The notes: a model not told the origin generated them from the letters alone. DNA of 64,000 bases from DAOUJI01 sp965219565 (GCA_965219565.1 OZ244780.1:2666001-2730000), one strand, 5' to 3'. Numbered from the stretch's first letter, positions 1-8,156 are shown. Numbers and translations: made by a program.

Positions 1-104
1 ACCTCGGCTGCCAGCAGTCTAGCGACGATGCGGTTCACCGCTTGGCGGTCCCGCAGCCTGCTCAACCATCTGTCGAACGTCGCGCTGCGCAGGATCGTGT
101 ACAT
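1..104 (-). CDS. RelE/HigB-type toxin, N-terminal part (runs off the window)
   Basis: The minus strand from the ATG at 104 reads MYTILRSATFDRWLSRLRDR and continues open to base 1. This matches the start of the Gp49/HigB-like addiction-module killer proteins of the RelE/ParE superfamily, which begin with a short strand followed by a conserved F-x-x-W-L-x-x-L-R-D-x-x-A helix. Family members are ribosome-dependent mRNA interferases of about 100 residues, so roughly two thirds of this one lies outside the window. The antitoxin gene normally follows the toxin in this family and would also be outside. A promoter with a perfect palindrome sits just upstream, as expected for an autoregulated toxin-antitoxin pair. 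The family call rests on only 34 residues. Confidence 0.6.
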   Translation of the reverse strand, partial: MYTILRSATFDRWLSRLRDRQAVNRIVARLLAAE

Positions 105-110
105 GACCCC

Positions 111-139
111 ATTGTACGATATATCGTACAGTTTGTGAA
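111..139 (-). promoter_or_regulatory. Toxin promoter with an 18-bp palindromic operator
   Basis: On the minus strand TTCACA (134-139) and TACAAT (111-116) are separated by exactly 17 bases. The perfect palindrome TGTACGATATATCGTACA (113-130) fills most of the spacer and overlaps the -10. The -10 ends 6 bases before the toxin ATG, so the transcript would be leaderless or nearly so. Binding of a dimeric antitoxin here would block RNA polymerase; that role is inferred from position. Confidence 0.6.
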
Positions 140-584
140 GAGGATGGGATTCGATGCACGATGACCGGGCTAGGAGAGATAAACGACGCTTGCCGCCCCG
201 TCATAATAGGAGGACAGCAGACCTGCATATAGGACAGGGAGACTCGGTAGACTCACAGAGCCCTCAACTACATCTCGGACATGGCGCTGCCTACCGTCAG
301 ATCAGGTCCAGCATGACGCTCCTGCCGTCCCTCAGTACCGACGCGTCACACTACAGGAATCGACAGCCCTTGGTGCGTTGACAGACTGCCGAGCCACATC
401 TCGAAGACGGTGGTATCTACCGTATGCGCTGGTGGGCCTAAGCGTACTGTACTGAACCTGTCTCAGAAGTGGTATTTGCAGCTATTGGGAGCGGATAGAG
501 GTCAGAGGGTTCGCTGAAAGGCCCTGGCCTGAGCAGGTGGCGCAGGCGACGGAGCGATGGGTCAGCTGGTGTCATCACTGCAGG
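140..584. other. Gene-free stretch
   Basis: Short open frames occur on both strands but none resembles a protein family or has a good ribosome binding site. The stretch lies between the toxin promoter and a truncated transposase, so it probably holds decayed mobile-element DNA. I found no clear terminal inverted repeat for the transposase in it. Confidence 0.4.
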
Positions 585-1658
585 TCAGGAGACGGGACGA
601 GGCTCAGGGCCATTGAATAGACCGATGAAGGGGCTGGAGCTCCACACCCGACAGAAAGTGCGCAGATTGAAGGCGGTGGCCAACATGATCCACTCGGCCG
701 CCACGTTGGCGAGGCCACGCAGCAGAAACCTCCGTGCTCCCTGTTGCTCCTTGATGATTCCGAAGACCGGTTCGACCAGTTGTTTTCTCAGCCTGTAAGC
801 CTCTTTGGCTGCTGAGGTGGACATCCAGGAGCGATGACGGCGCAGCGCTGAGTCATGCGGTCCTATGGCTAAGCTTCGCCCAATCTCTTTTGCTCTGGCA
901 CAGACTCTGAAAGCCGGACACGCCGGGCAGACGGCGCCGTCTGCCCGGTACAGTCGCAACGGGACTCCGTTCGCATGCTGTATGCGGACGAACTTGAGCG
1001 TCTGTCCCTGCGGACACGTAAAGTTGTCGCTCGGCTCGTTGTAGGTGAATTGGTCCTTGTGATACGGGTCTTTGAGGAACCGTTGTCTTGCCTCTGACAC
1101 CACCGCCTGCTGACCTCGACGGTCGCCCTCTGCCAGGTGACTCGCAGCGAAATATCCGGCGTCGGCCAACGTCATCTGTGCTCTTGTCCCGGTCGTCTCT
1201 TCGGCCTGCTCGACCATCGGCGCCAGCAGGGCGTTGTCATTGGCCGCATCCACAACGTCCACGGTGGTGACCAACATGCCGGTCGCTCCCCCATCCGTCT
1301 CTGTGGGTGAAACCATAGCCTGAACGTTGCAGCCAGCCACGATGCCTTGCCTACCCTTCATCAGCCTGGCGGCTGGGTCGGTCAGGTTGATGCTCTTGTG
1401 ACGCCTCTGACTCTCAAGGTCGGACATCGCCTGCCTCACCTTCTCTCTCAAGACCTCCTTGTCGGCCAACTCCTCCGGCAGATGGATGGCAGAGGCATCC
1501 TCTCCCGCTTCGTTCTGAACCTCAAGGTCGTCTATCGCCTTGTCCAATCGACCCAGCAGCCCTCGCAGTCCCTCGGCATCGTAGCTCCTGTTCAGCGACG
1601 CGTTGGCGACCACCTTAAGGGAGAGCTGACCCCGTCTCAAGCTTTTCGGGTTTTTCAT
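585..1658 (-). pseudogene. IS1182-family-like transposase, 5' truncated
   Basis: The 357-residue product has the middle and C-terminal parts of IS1182-type DDE transposases: the LTDPAARLMKG block, a catalytic-type segment with TLADAGYF, a cysteine cluster (CPACPAFRVC), and the conserved tail with VEPVFGIIKE, the FLLRG box and EWIMLATAFNL. Full-length relatives are usually 450-550 residues and carry a further N-terminal DNA-binding region, which is missing. An in-frame TGA lies two codons upstream of the ATG at 1658, and the next gene ends 39 bases further up, so the 5' end has been lost. No terminal inverted repeats were recognised. It is probably inactive. Confidence 0.75.
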
Positions 1659-1696
1659 GCCTCAGATGCGCCCATTTCGCTGACGGCTTGAACCTC

Positions 1697-2107
1697 TCAC
1701 ATGCACAGGCGCAAGGCCACAAGAAAGCCCACGGCCACCAGCACGAACAGCACGAACAGCACGACGGCGGCCACGCCGAGCTTGACGGCCAACTGCTTTG
1801 TCTCCCGGTGCGCTGTCACCTCTTTGCGGTACGACTCCTCCAGCTTCGCATACGCCTGTCTATCGGCGACTGCGGCGTCCCCGGTCTTGTCCCGTTCCCG
1901 CTTAAGCTCTTCCTCTCGGATGATGGCCCGGCGCGGCAACTCCTCGCCGCTCAGGCGCTCCGGCCCGTGCATCCCCACGTAGACCCGGCGGCCCTCCCTG
2001 GCAACCTCGACCTCTCCCTTCCTGATCTTCCGGTCCAGGGTCGAGAGGGATATCTCCAACTCCTCCGCCGCCTCCGCCTTCGTGACCCAGCGGACAGGCT
2101 CATCCAT
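1697..2107 (-). CDS. Small HTH DNA-binding protein with a C-terminal membrane anchor
   Basis: This 136-residue protein has an N-terminal MerR/excisionase-like helix-turn-helix (VTKAEAAEELEISLSTLDRK, then a wing ending RRVYV), a charged, probably coiled middle of about 60 residues rich in E, K and R, and a hydrophobic C-terminal helix (about 25 residues from VKLGVAAVVLFVLFVLVAVG to near the end). It therefore looks like a tail-anchored DNA-binding protein. The start at 2107 is chosen because GAGGGG lies 7 bases upstream; an open frame extends to 2167 but has no such site. It sits just upstream of the broken transposase on the same strand. I recognise no named family; partners and DNA target are unknown. 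Confidence 0.65.
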   Translation of the reverse strand: MDEPVRWVTKAEAAEELEISLSTLDRKIRKGEVEVAREGRRVYVGMHGPERLSGEELPRRAIIREEELKRERDKTGDAAVADRQAYAKLEESYRKEVTAHRETKQLAVKLGVAAVVLFVLFVLVAVGFLVALRLCM

Positions 2108-2167
2108 TGCTTTCCCCTCGCCATCGGTTGACACGTCAGCCCTCGTTACAGGGTTGCGAAAGTGCAC

Positions 2168-3010
2168 TTCTCATGGGCCTATATTCTAGCATAGCATCCC
2201 ATTTACGGGCATGTACGAACACTGACGCGTCAAGAGATGCGTCACCTCCGTTTCGTAGCTGATTTGGGCCCAACCCGGCCTCCGGGAGTCTCAGAAACCT
2301 CCTCGGTTGGCGCAATTTGCACCCCCCGCCCAGCATGTCGGGGACATGGGGACGCATCCGGCGGTGGAGTGAGTCCCATTGGCAGGACCTCAGCTCGGAC
2401 AAGGCCAGTCGCGGGGATTCGGGCTCCCAGAGCGGACGCCAGGACCATCCGAATATCCCTGTGGCGGACAGCACGGACCGGCAGGACCATAAGATGGGCA
2501 GCGACATCCGGCTCATCCTAGCTGCGGTGCGCACGGTCCCACAGGGCGTGGTGTTTCTGCTTGGGATCGAAGCGAAGGCGGAGCGTAGAGAAGCAGACTA
2601 GGCCGTCAAAGAAACAATCGCCGGTCATTCGAAGCCGAACGGCTGCCGCCCTTGCCCCGCGATCCGCTGACATGGAAGACCTCCCCCGGCCCGCGAATGC
2701 CTGGGCCATGTCCTACTCGAGTCGCCCCGTGCCTAGATGACGGTCACCCACAATATAATAATAGACTCCATCGCGAAGGGTGTTACTTAGTTTTTTTCTC
2801 ACAGTCTTTGTGATTGATCCTGCATGTCTTGGACTGCGTCGTCAGGTTGCCGGGCTCGCGACAGGAACCGACCAAAAAGGTCTGATAATTTAAAATTATC
2901 AGACCTCGACATAGATTGGCGTGAGCGTAGTGCGATTGCTGATAACTATAACTTATCAGCAAAAGTTTAGACTGACCATAGCGATATTTTAGTAACTAAA
3001 GACGATATAA
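2168..3010. other. Long intergenic region, GC-rich then AT-rich
   Basis: No open frame here resembles a protein family. The first part (to about 2740) is GC-rich, and overlapping open frames on both strands are what GC-rich noncoding DNA gives. From about 2745 the composition changes sharply to AT-rich, continuing to about 3055, where paired inverted repeats and promoter-like sequences lie. The change marks this as the control region of a mobile element rather than host DNA. Confidence 0.5.
2882..2959. promoter_or_regulatory. Two copies of CTGATAA-N7-TTATCAG, probable operators
   Basis: The same split palindrome occurs twice: CTGATAA (2882-2888) with TTATCAG (2896-2902), and CTGATAA (2939-2945) with TTATCAG (2953-2959). 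Both have a 7-base centre, and the copies start 57 bases apart. The first is embedded in a longer perfect inverted repeat, 2878-2906 with 14-base arms; the second has 10-base arms, 2936-2962. They lie upstream of the AlpA-type gene at 3211 inside the AT-rich patch. Repressor or initiator binding is inferred from symmetry and repetition. Confidence 0.55.
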
Positions 3011-3011
3011 G

Positions 3012-3050
3012 TTTATATTTCTTGACTTATGATATATAATACGTTAAACT
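3012..3050 (+). promoter_or_regulatory. Overlapping promoter candidates upstream of the AlpA-type gene
   Basis: Two overlapping arrangements can be read. TTTATA (3012-3017) with a perfect TATAAT (3035-3040) has a 17-base spacer. TTGACT (3022-3027) with TAAACT (3045-3050) also has a 17-base spacer. Either would give a leader of about 150 bases before the start codon at 3211. Confidence 0.5.
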
Positions 3051-3210
3051 ATTCTCGGCTGGGCCGAACCGGCGACGACCGTCACGTTCAAGGTCGAACG
3101 CTCCCAAACACCAGGCAAGAAGCGACTTGAAAGACCTCAGGAACCAAGGGAATGTAGGAGCGCGGACAGCTCATTGACAAACACCAACCCAACGCATCAA
3201 GGGGCACGGA

Positions 3211-3393
3211 ATGAGCGATAGACTAATGCGTCGTCAAAAGGTTGAGGAACTTATTGGGTTGAGCCGCGCCTCGATCTACAGGTTGATCGATAAAGGGGAA
3301 TTTCCTCGCCCTGTCAGGGTCAGCCCCAAAGCGGTCAGGTGGAAGGAAAGCGACGTCACCGCCTGGATACAGTCCCGGCCGGAGGCGACGTGA
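3211..3393 (+). CDS. AlpA-family phage/element regulatory protein
   Basis: The 60-residue product is almost all one winged helix-turn-helix of the AlpA/excisionase class: LIGLSRASIYRLIDKGEFP, then PVRVSPKAVRWKESDV and a terminal helix. AlpA-type proteins activate or direct excision of P4-like integrative elements, typically by acting on the integrase gene. It faces away from the replicase and integrase genes, which lie on the minus strand just downstream. The same fold is repeated at the N-terminus of the replicase fusion (3440-4802), so the island carries two related DNA-binding modules. Purine-rich bases around 3200 (AAGGGGCACGGA) serve as the ribosome binding site. Confidence 0.8.
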   Translation: MSDRLMRRQKVEELIGLSRASIYRLIDKGEFPRPVRVSPKAVRWKESDVTAWIQSRPEAT

Positions 3394-3439
3394 CAGGGAG
3401 AGGCCCCCATCCCTTGCGATTCCCTTGGCTGACGCCGCC

Positions 3440-4802
3440 CTACGCGGCTGTGACGCAGTCCGCCCACTGCTGCATGAGCGCGCGGCGCCGGTCAAACAGA
3501 TCAGTGCGCGCATAGGCTTGCTCGACGCTCCCGCCCAGCTGATGCGCCAAGGCCGCTTCCCCGACCGCCCAGGGAGCGTCTGTCTGTTCCATGGTCCAGG
3601 TCTTGAAGGACGTTCTGAACCCGTGCACCGTCGCCCGGTCCGCAAAGCCAGTGGAACGGAGCGTCTTCGTCAGAGTCATGTCGCTCAGGGTCCGGCCGGG
3701 CCGCAAGGGGGACGGGAAGCAGAGCCCGGAGCCGTCGTCAAGTTGACGCGCGAGCTGCAACACGTCGAGGGCTTGGCAGCTCAGGGGCGCTCGATGCTCC
3801 TGGCCCGCCTTCATGCGTGAGGCGGGTATCGTCCAAGCCGCGCCCTTGAAGTCGATTTCGTCCCACGAAGCCCCCCCTCGCCTCGCCGGAGCGCGCCGCC
3901 GTGAGGACCAGGAACCTGAGATAGAGCTTGGCCGCGTTCTGGCCCCTTACGTAGTCCAGCCAGGACTCACGCCAACCTTGACTCGCCAGGGCGTCAGCCC
4001 AGCGGGGCCGGTGTGCTTCTTTAATCATCGCAGCAAACAGGTCCACGTTGCGCCCCACGCCAGAACGACGGTACGGCGTCGGCTGAACGCTTTTCGGTAT
4101 GGCCCGGTCCAGGTCATCCAGGGTGTGAGTCCGGAGCCACAAGTGCGGCTGCCAGACTTCACAACCCGGGCCCGGGTTTATGGGGTTCCGATGAATTAAT
4201 CCCCGATAGCCCGGATCGGCGCCGAGGTAGACACTGAGGCGGTCCGCTACGTGGGCCGCATACTTTTGCGGCCCCAGCCGGGCGTTGCCGTGCCGGGCAA
4301 CCGGCAGTTCCAACGCGTAACCGACGTGCATGTGGCCGTTCGCCAGGTTGTGGACAATCCACGAGGGAGTCGTGCCTTTCGGAACGCGATGGAAGTACCA
4401 AGGAACGTCCGCCCAACCGCGTTCGCTGGGGGCGTCAACGTCGAAGAGAAGAGCGGCGTAGGCGTGCGGCGGATTGATCTCCAGGCGATGCCAGTCCCGC
4501 CAGGCTTCGATGATGCCTCGCCGCCCGACGATGATCTTGTTGTCGTCGGCGACGTAAGGTCTCTGGTGGACTGCCTTGAGGCCAAGGCCCTCCGGCACCC
4601 AGTAATCATTCCCCCCATGCCGTGGGCCCCCAGAGGGAAGTTTCGCCGCCCATTCCTCGATGTCCTCCAAATGGAAGCGCACCGATTTAACCCCGACCTT
4701 GACCGGGACCGGAAATTCTCCGGCCTTGATCTTTCGATAGAGCTGGGAACGGCCAACCCCCGTCATTTCGACAACCTCAGCGAAGCGTAAAAGCCGAGTC
4801 AT
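3440..4802 (-). pseudogene. AlpA-HTH replicase gene fused to an integrase tail, frameshifted
   Basis: The frame starting at ATG 4802 (AGGGGG upstream) encodes an AlpA-like HTH (FAEVVEMTGVGRSQLYRKIK), then a plasmid-type replicase/primase region resembling the Replicase family of small rep proteins (LLFDVDAPSERGW, IVHNLANGHMHVGYAL, NPINPGPGCEVW) and its C-terminal helical part (LFAAMIKEAHRPRWADALAS). Near 3930 it switches abruptly to tyrosine-integrase sequence (FLVLTAARSGEAR), nearly the same as the intact integrase next door. A run of seven G on the minus strand (7 C at about 3871-3877) then shifts the frame. The rest of the integrase (MKAGQEHRAPLS, HGFRTSFKTW, the Y near AYARTDLF) continues in another frame to 3440. 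I infer a deletion that joined rep to int, followed by a one-base slip. The start of the replicase is intact; its C-terminus is lost. Confidence 0.75.
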
Positions 4803-4828
4803 AGCACCCCCTGCAGGGCAAAAGAGAA

Positions 4829-4863
4829 GCCCCACGCAAACTGAGTACAGTTCTGCGCGGGGC
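4829..4863 (-). terminator. Strong hairpin plus U-tract in the replicase leader
   Basis: Read on the minus strand, bases 4863 to 4829 fold into a stem of 10 pairs (one G-U) and 5 pairs separated by a bulged G, with loop TACT, and are followed by TTCTCTTTT. This is a good intrinsic terminator. It may end the integrase transcript, but it also lies between the replicase promoter (4918-4946) and the replicase start (4802), so it could act as an attenuator. Confidence 0.6.
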
Positions 4864-4906
4864 ACTTAGGGCCACGGTTGCGCGGGGCCACGGGGGCACT
4901 GCCGAC

Positions 4907-4946
4907 TGTCTACGAAAATTGTAGACATCGTTATCTGTGGTGTCAA
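4907..4946 (-). promoter_or_regulatory. Replicase promoter with overlapping operator
   Basis: The minus strand has TTGACA (4941-4946), a 17-base spacer and TACAAT (4918-4923), a near-consensus sigma-70-type promoter. An inverted repeat TGTCTAC-N7-GTAGACA (4907-4927) covers the -10, as an operator would. The -35 overlaps the stop codon region of the upstream integrase gene. The predicted leader is about 110 bases and contains the hairpin at 4829-4863. Confidence 0.7.
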
Positions 4947-6103
4947 GTGATGACGTATGCTCCCCAGTCGTCCATAGTCGCCCGCCGAAGGGCGAACATA
5001 TCAGACCTCAGATAAGCCGCTTCGGTAGCATCGCCTACCCGGTGCGCCAAGGCTGACTCCGCAACTTGCCGATCAATATTCTCTTCCGCGCACCAGTCCC
5101 GGAAACTGCTGCGGAAACCGTGCGGGACGGCTGGAATCCCGTTCTCCCTCAACAACTTGCTAACCGTCGAATCAGAAAGCGCCTTGCCGTTGGCAGAAGG
5201 GAATATCAGCCCCGTCCCATCGGACAGTTCCCCGGCCCGCCGCAGAACGTCCAGGGCCGCGCCAGAAAGAGGAACGCGATGTTCCCGGCCCGACTTCATG
5301 CGGGAAGCCGGAATCGTCCATACGACGGCGTCCAGGTCTATTTCGCTCCATTCGGCCAGACGGACTTCCCCGGAACGCGCCGCCGTCAACACCAGAAACT
5401 CGAACGCCAGTTTTGTCCCCAGCCATGCGCCCGAACCCCGTACTGTTTGGAGCGCCGCGCCGACTTCCCGGAAGGGCAGCGTCTTGAAATGGGCCCGTGT
5501 GCCAGCCTTGGGAAGCGCCTGATTGATATTCCGATCAGCAGGGTTGTCGGTCCGAAACCCTTGAGAGACGGCCCATTGGAAAACCTGTCCCATCCGGGCC
5601 TTAACCTTGGCGCCAGCCGAAGGCTTTTCGATGGCCAAGGGAGCCAGAAATTCCAGCAGGCCCACGGGCTGAATAGAATCGATCCGCCGCTTGCCGATAT
5701 GAGGCAAGGCATATTCAGTCAGCAGGAATCGCATTTGATGTTCGGCCTTGCCACCCTCACGCCAGCCCGGGCGCAGCACGTCTATAGCTCGCTCCATAGC
5801 TTCCGCGAACGTAGGCGCCCTTTCAGGCTTTTGCCGGGGATCGCCGCCAGCCTCTATAATACGAAGGTTCGCCAGCACCCTTTTGCGAGCCTCAGACAAA
5901 GTTACACCGGGGAAGCTGCCCAACCCTATGTTGAGGGGTATGCCGTCAATCCTCAAGCGCTGTGCCCAGCTTCGGGAAACGCGACCCGTGCTGGTGGGCT
6001 TCACCAGCAGGGAAAGGCCGAAGCCGCCGCGCCCGTCTCCATACCGACCGGGGACGGTGATGGTCTGGACAAAAGCCGCTGACAATCGCCTTAGACGTTC
6101 CAT
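4943..6103 (-). CDS. int: P4-type tyrosine integrase
   Basis: A 386-residue site-specific recombinase with an N-terminal arm-binding region (FGLSLLVKPTSTGRVSRSW, LGSFPGVTLSEARKR), a core-binding region, and the catalytic domain. The catalytic arginine is in TAARSGEVR, the second in HGFRSSFRDW, a histidine in ALAHRVGD, and the tyrosine nucleophile in EAAYLRSD. It is full length for the DUF4102-containing integrase family. The start at 6103 is preferred over 6124 because GGAG lies 8 bases upstream. It has its own strong promoter at 6135-6163 and is followed by the replicase genes on the same strand. Its closest visible relative is the integrase remnant at 3440-3930. Attachment sites were not recognised. 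Confidence 0.92.
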   Translation of the reverse strand: MERLRRLSAAFVQTITVPGRYGDGRGGFGLSLLVKPTSTGRVSRSWAQRLRIDGIPLNIGLGSFPGVTLSEARKRVLANLRIIEAGGDPRQKPERAPTFAEAMERAIDVLRPGWREGGKAEHQMRFLLTEYALPHIGKRRIDSIQPVGLLEFLAPLAIEKPSAGAKVKARMGQVFQWAVSQGFRTDNPADRNINQALPKAGTRAHFKTLPFREVGAALQTVRGSGAWLGTKLAFEFLVLTAARSGEVRLAEWSEIDLDAVVWTIPASRMKSGREHRVPLSGAALDVLRRAGELSDGTGLIFPSANGKALSDSTVSKLLRENGIPAVPHGFRSSFRDWCAEENIDRQVAESALAHRVGDATEAAYLRSDMFALRRATMDDWGAYVIT

Positions 6104-6134
6104 TGTTACCACTCCAGTTATCACTATTTAATTG

Positions 6135-6163
6135 ATACTAAGTGATACAATATGAGATGTCAA
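6135..6163 (-). promoter_or_regulatory. Integrase promoter
   Basis: On the minus strand TTGACA (6158-6163), a 17-base spacer and TAGTAT (6135-6140) lie about 32 bases before the integrase start. A direct repeat of TGATAC (plus strand, 6133-6138 and 6143-6148) lies across the spacer and -10 and could be a regulator site. Confidence 0.7.
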
Positions 6164-6396
6164 GGAACAGCAATTGGGCCAATTCGTGCTTGATTTAGCT
6201 AGGGCACTGTCATAATATGGGACAATGTGAGTCTCAAAAAGACGGTGAACTGGCCTCTGCCTGGGACGCCATTTTCATTAGATACCGCGCAACGCGGCTT
6301 TACCCTCACGCACAACATCGCCCCTACCGTCTATTGGATTGTTTCGCGGGTTAGGAAAGCGCCGTTGACGGGCTCCATTGACTCAGGAGGCCAACG

Positions 6397-6867
6397 TTGA
6401 AAAGCACGGCGACTACGGTTGAGGAGTACCTGGACGGGCTGAGCACGGAGCGGCGTGAAGCCGTCTCAGTGGTGCGGCAGTCGGTGCTTTCGAATCTCCC
6501 AAAGGGATACGAGGAAATCCTGGACTTCGGCATGATTGCCTACGTCGTGCCTCTGGCGCGGGTCCCCAAGACGTACAACGGGCATCCCTTGATGTACGCT
6601 GCCATATCGTCGGAGAAGAACTACGTTTCAGTGCATCTCATGAACGTATACGCCGACCCTGAGACCACCCAGTGGTTCGTGGAAAGCTATAAGGCCACAG
6701 GCAAGAAGCTGGACATGGGTAAGTCGTGCGTGCGGTTCAGGAAGCTGGAAGACCTGCCACTGGACCTGATAGGAGAGACGGTGGCCCGGACTCCGATGGA
6801 AGAGTGGATAGCCGTCTACGAAGCCTCACGTCCAGCCAAGAGGCGCAACAAGTCCAAGAACGTGTAG
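6397..6867 (+). CDS. DUF1801 domain protein (YdhG-like)
   Basis: The 156-residue product matches the DUF1801 fold: an N-terminal helix with TVEEYLDGLSTERREAV, a strand with ILDFGMIAYVVPL, the segment YAAISSEKNYVSVHLMNVYA, and a DMGKSCVRFRKLEDLPLDLIGE tail region (split here: DMGKSCVRFRK, LEDLPLDLI). Family members related to frataxin-like folds include proposed iron chaperones, but the biochemical role is not settled. Translation starts at a TTG at 6397, supported by AGGAGG six bases upstream; no better ATG is near. It is transcribed alone, just outside the mobile island, and is followed after 177 bases by the dienelactone hydrolase gene. The C-terminus is lysine/arginine-rich. Confidence 0.8.
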   Translation: MKSTATTVEEYLDGLSTERREAVSVVRQSVLSNLPKGYEEILDFGMIAYVVPLARVPKTYNGHPLMYAAISSEKNYVSVHLMNVYADPETTQWFVESYKATGKKLDMGKSCVRFRKLEDLPLDLIGETVARTPMEEWIAVYEASRPAKRRNKSKNV

Positions 6868-7044
6868 ACGACAACCGCGCTATGCCGACGCTCCGGCTAA
6901 TTCAAAGTTGGATTTTGAACCAGCCGACAAATGACACTCTCGGCGCACCCTCTGCCGGGGGTGGTTGTGCTGGGGCGGCTTACGTGCTAAATATAGGGAA
7001 TCCAAAACCGCTATCCCATTCTGCCTGCATTGAGGAGGTTGACT

Positions 7045-7809
7045 ATGGCCCACCAGTACACCACAGACCAGATAGAAAGCATGACGGCCGGCACCGTCAC
7101 CATTCAGGGAAGCAACGGCGATTCCATCGGGGCCTATGTGGCCAAGCCCGACGGCGACGGGCCATTCCCAGGCGTAGTGTTGATTCACCACATACCCGGA
7201 TGGGATGAGCTTTACCGTGAATTCACCCGGAAGTTCGCTCACCACGGCTACGCCGCCATATCCCCCAACCTGTACCACCGCAACGGCCACGGAGTCCCCG
7301 AGGACGTGGCGGCCAAGGTGCGGGCCGAAGGCGGCGCGCCCGACGCCCAGGTGGTCGGAGACGTGGTGGGGGCCAAGGACTGGCTCAAAGCCCAGTCCTA
7401 CTCCAACGGCAAGGTCGGCGTGATTGGCAGTTGCTCTGGCGGACGTCAGACGGTGCTGGTGGCTTCAAGGTCTACGGGATGGGACGCCGCCGTGGACCTG
7501 TGGGGAGGCCGAGTGGTGATGCCGACAGAAGACCTCAACGAAAGGACTCCCGTTGCGCCGATCGACTACACCGTAGACCTATGCTGCCCTCTCCTCGGTC
7601 TCTTCGGCGAAGAGGACCAGAGTCCCACCGTCGCTCAGGTGGACCAACATGAGGCCGCGTTGAAGGCCAACGGCAAGGACTACGAGTTCCACATGTACCC
7701 CAACGCCGGCCACGGCTTCTTCTATTACGACCGCGCCATGTACCGCCAGGAAGCCGCCGTCGACGGCTGGCAAAAGACCTTCGCCTTCTTCGACAAGCAC
7801 CTGAGATAG
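7045..7809 (+). CDS. Dienelactone hydrolase family protein
   Basis: A 254-residue cytosolic alpha/beta hydrolase. The nucleophile is the cysteine of GSCSGG near residue 132, as in dienelactone hydrolases where Cys replaces Ser; the acid is in GEEDQSPT and the base in AGHGFFYYD. The N-terminal DSIGAYVAKPDGDGPFPGVV is typical. The family hydrolyses carboxymethylenebutenolide in aromatic degradation, though many paralogues act on other lactones or esters. The ATG at 7045 is chosen because GAGGAGG ends 6 bases upstream; an in-frame TTG at 7030 lacks a site. A DUF6295-like gene follows after 31 bases and the two may be cotranscribed up to the terminator at 8129. Confidence 0.88.
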   Translation: MAHQYTTDQIESMTAGTVTIQGSNGDSIGAYVAKPDGDGPFPGVVLIHHIPGWDELYREFTRKFAHHGYAAISPNLYHRNGHGVPEDVAAKVRAEGGAPDAQVVGDVVGAKDWLKAQSYSNGKVGVIGSCSGGRQTVLVASRSTGWDAAVDLWGGRVVMPTEDLNERTPVAPIDYTVDLCCPLLGLFGEEDQSPTVAQVDQHEAALKANGKDYEFHMYPNAGHGFFYYDRAMYRQEAAVDGWQKTFAFFDKHLR

Positions 7810-7840
7810 GCGCAACTAACTCGTTGTTTAAGGAGTCGTC

Positions 7841-8107
7841 ATGTGCACCATGATCGTCGAGAAGGCCGAGATTACCGGGGCGGGAAGGGGCCAACAGGGC
7901 TGGTTCCGCTTGAGCCAGGCCAACGTAGCCTTCGACCACCCTGACCATATGGACGCCGCCCACGCCGTGAACATTGACTTCGTCAACCCTTCCAAGGGGA
8001 TCGGGGCCAGGATTGCCGTCGAGTTGAGCCCAGAGTCGGCCCGCAAGCTGGCCGAGACCATCCTGGCAACCCTGGACCGGGGGCACGCCTCCGTAGGGCC
8101 TTTGTAG
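7841..8107 (+). CDS. Small conserved protein, DUF6295-like
   Basis: The 88-residue protein has the pattern MCTMIVEKAEITGAGRG, then GWFRLSQANVAFDHP and AVNIDFVNPSKGIGARIAVE, which I recall as the DUF6295 family of short actinobacterial and chloroflexotal proteins. Function is unknown. An AAGGAGTCGTC site precedes the ATG. It lies 31 bases after the dienelactone hydrolase on the same strand, and an intrinsic terminator begins about 20 bases after its stop, so the pair probably forms an operon. The family name is less sure than the gene call. Confidence 0.7.
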   Translation: MCTMIVEKAEITGAGRGQQGWFRLSQANVAFDHPDHMDAAHAVNIDFVNPSKGIGARIAVELSPESARKLAETILATLDRGHASVGPL

Positions 8108-8128
8108 AATCTCAAGGACATTACACAG

Positions 8129-8156
8129 GAGGGCCTGAATTGTTCAGGCCCTCTTT
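8129..8156 (+). terminator. Intrinsic terminator after the DUF6295-like gene
   Basis: A perfect 11-pair stem GAGGGCCTGAA / TTCAGGCCCTC with a 3-base loop is followed by TTT. It closes the two-gene unit 7045-8107. Confidence 0.75.

Noticed and set aside
154..381. 75-residue open frame on the plus strand
   Set aside because: No ribosome site, no family resemblance, and biased composition typical of noncoding GC-rich DNA.
2136..2709. Several overlapping open frames on both strands upstream of the HTH-anchor gene
   Set aside because: They overlap one another on opposite strands and none gives a recognisable protein; the region is better read as noncoding.
5066..6082. 338-residue open frame antisense to the integrase
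   Set aside because: It mirrors the codons of the integrase, which has all catalytic residues; a shadow frame of GC-rich DNA.
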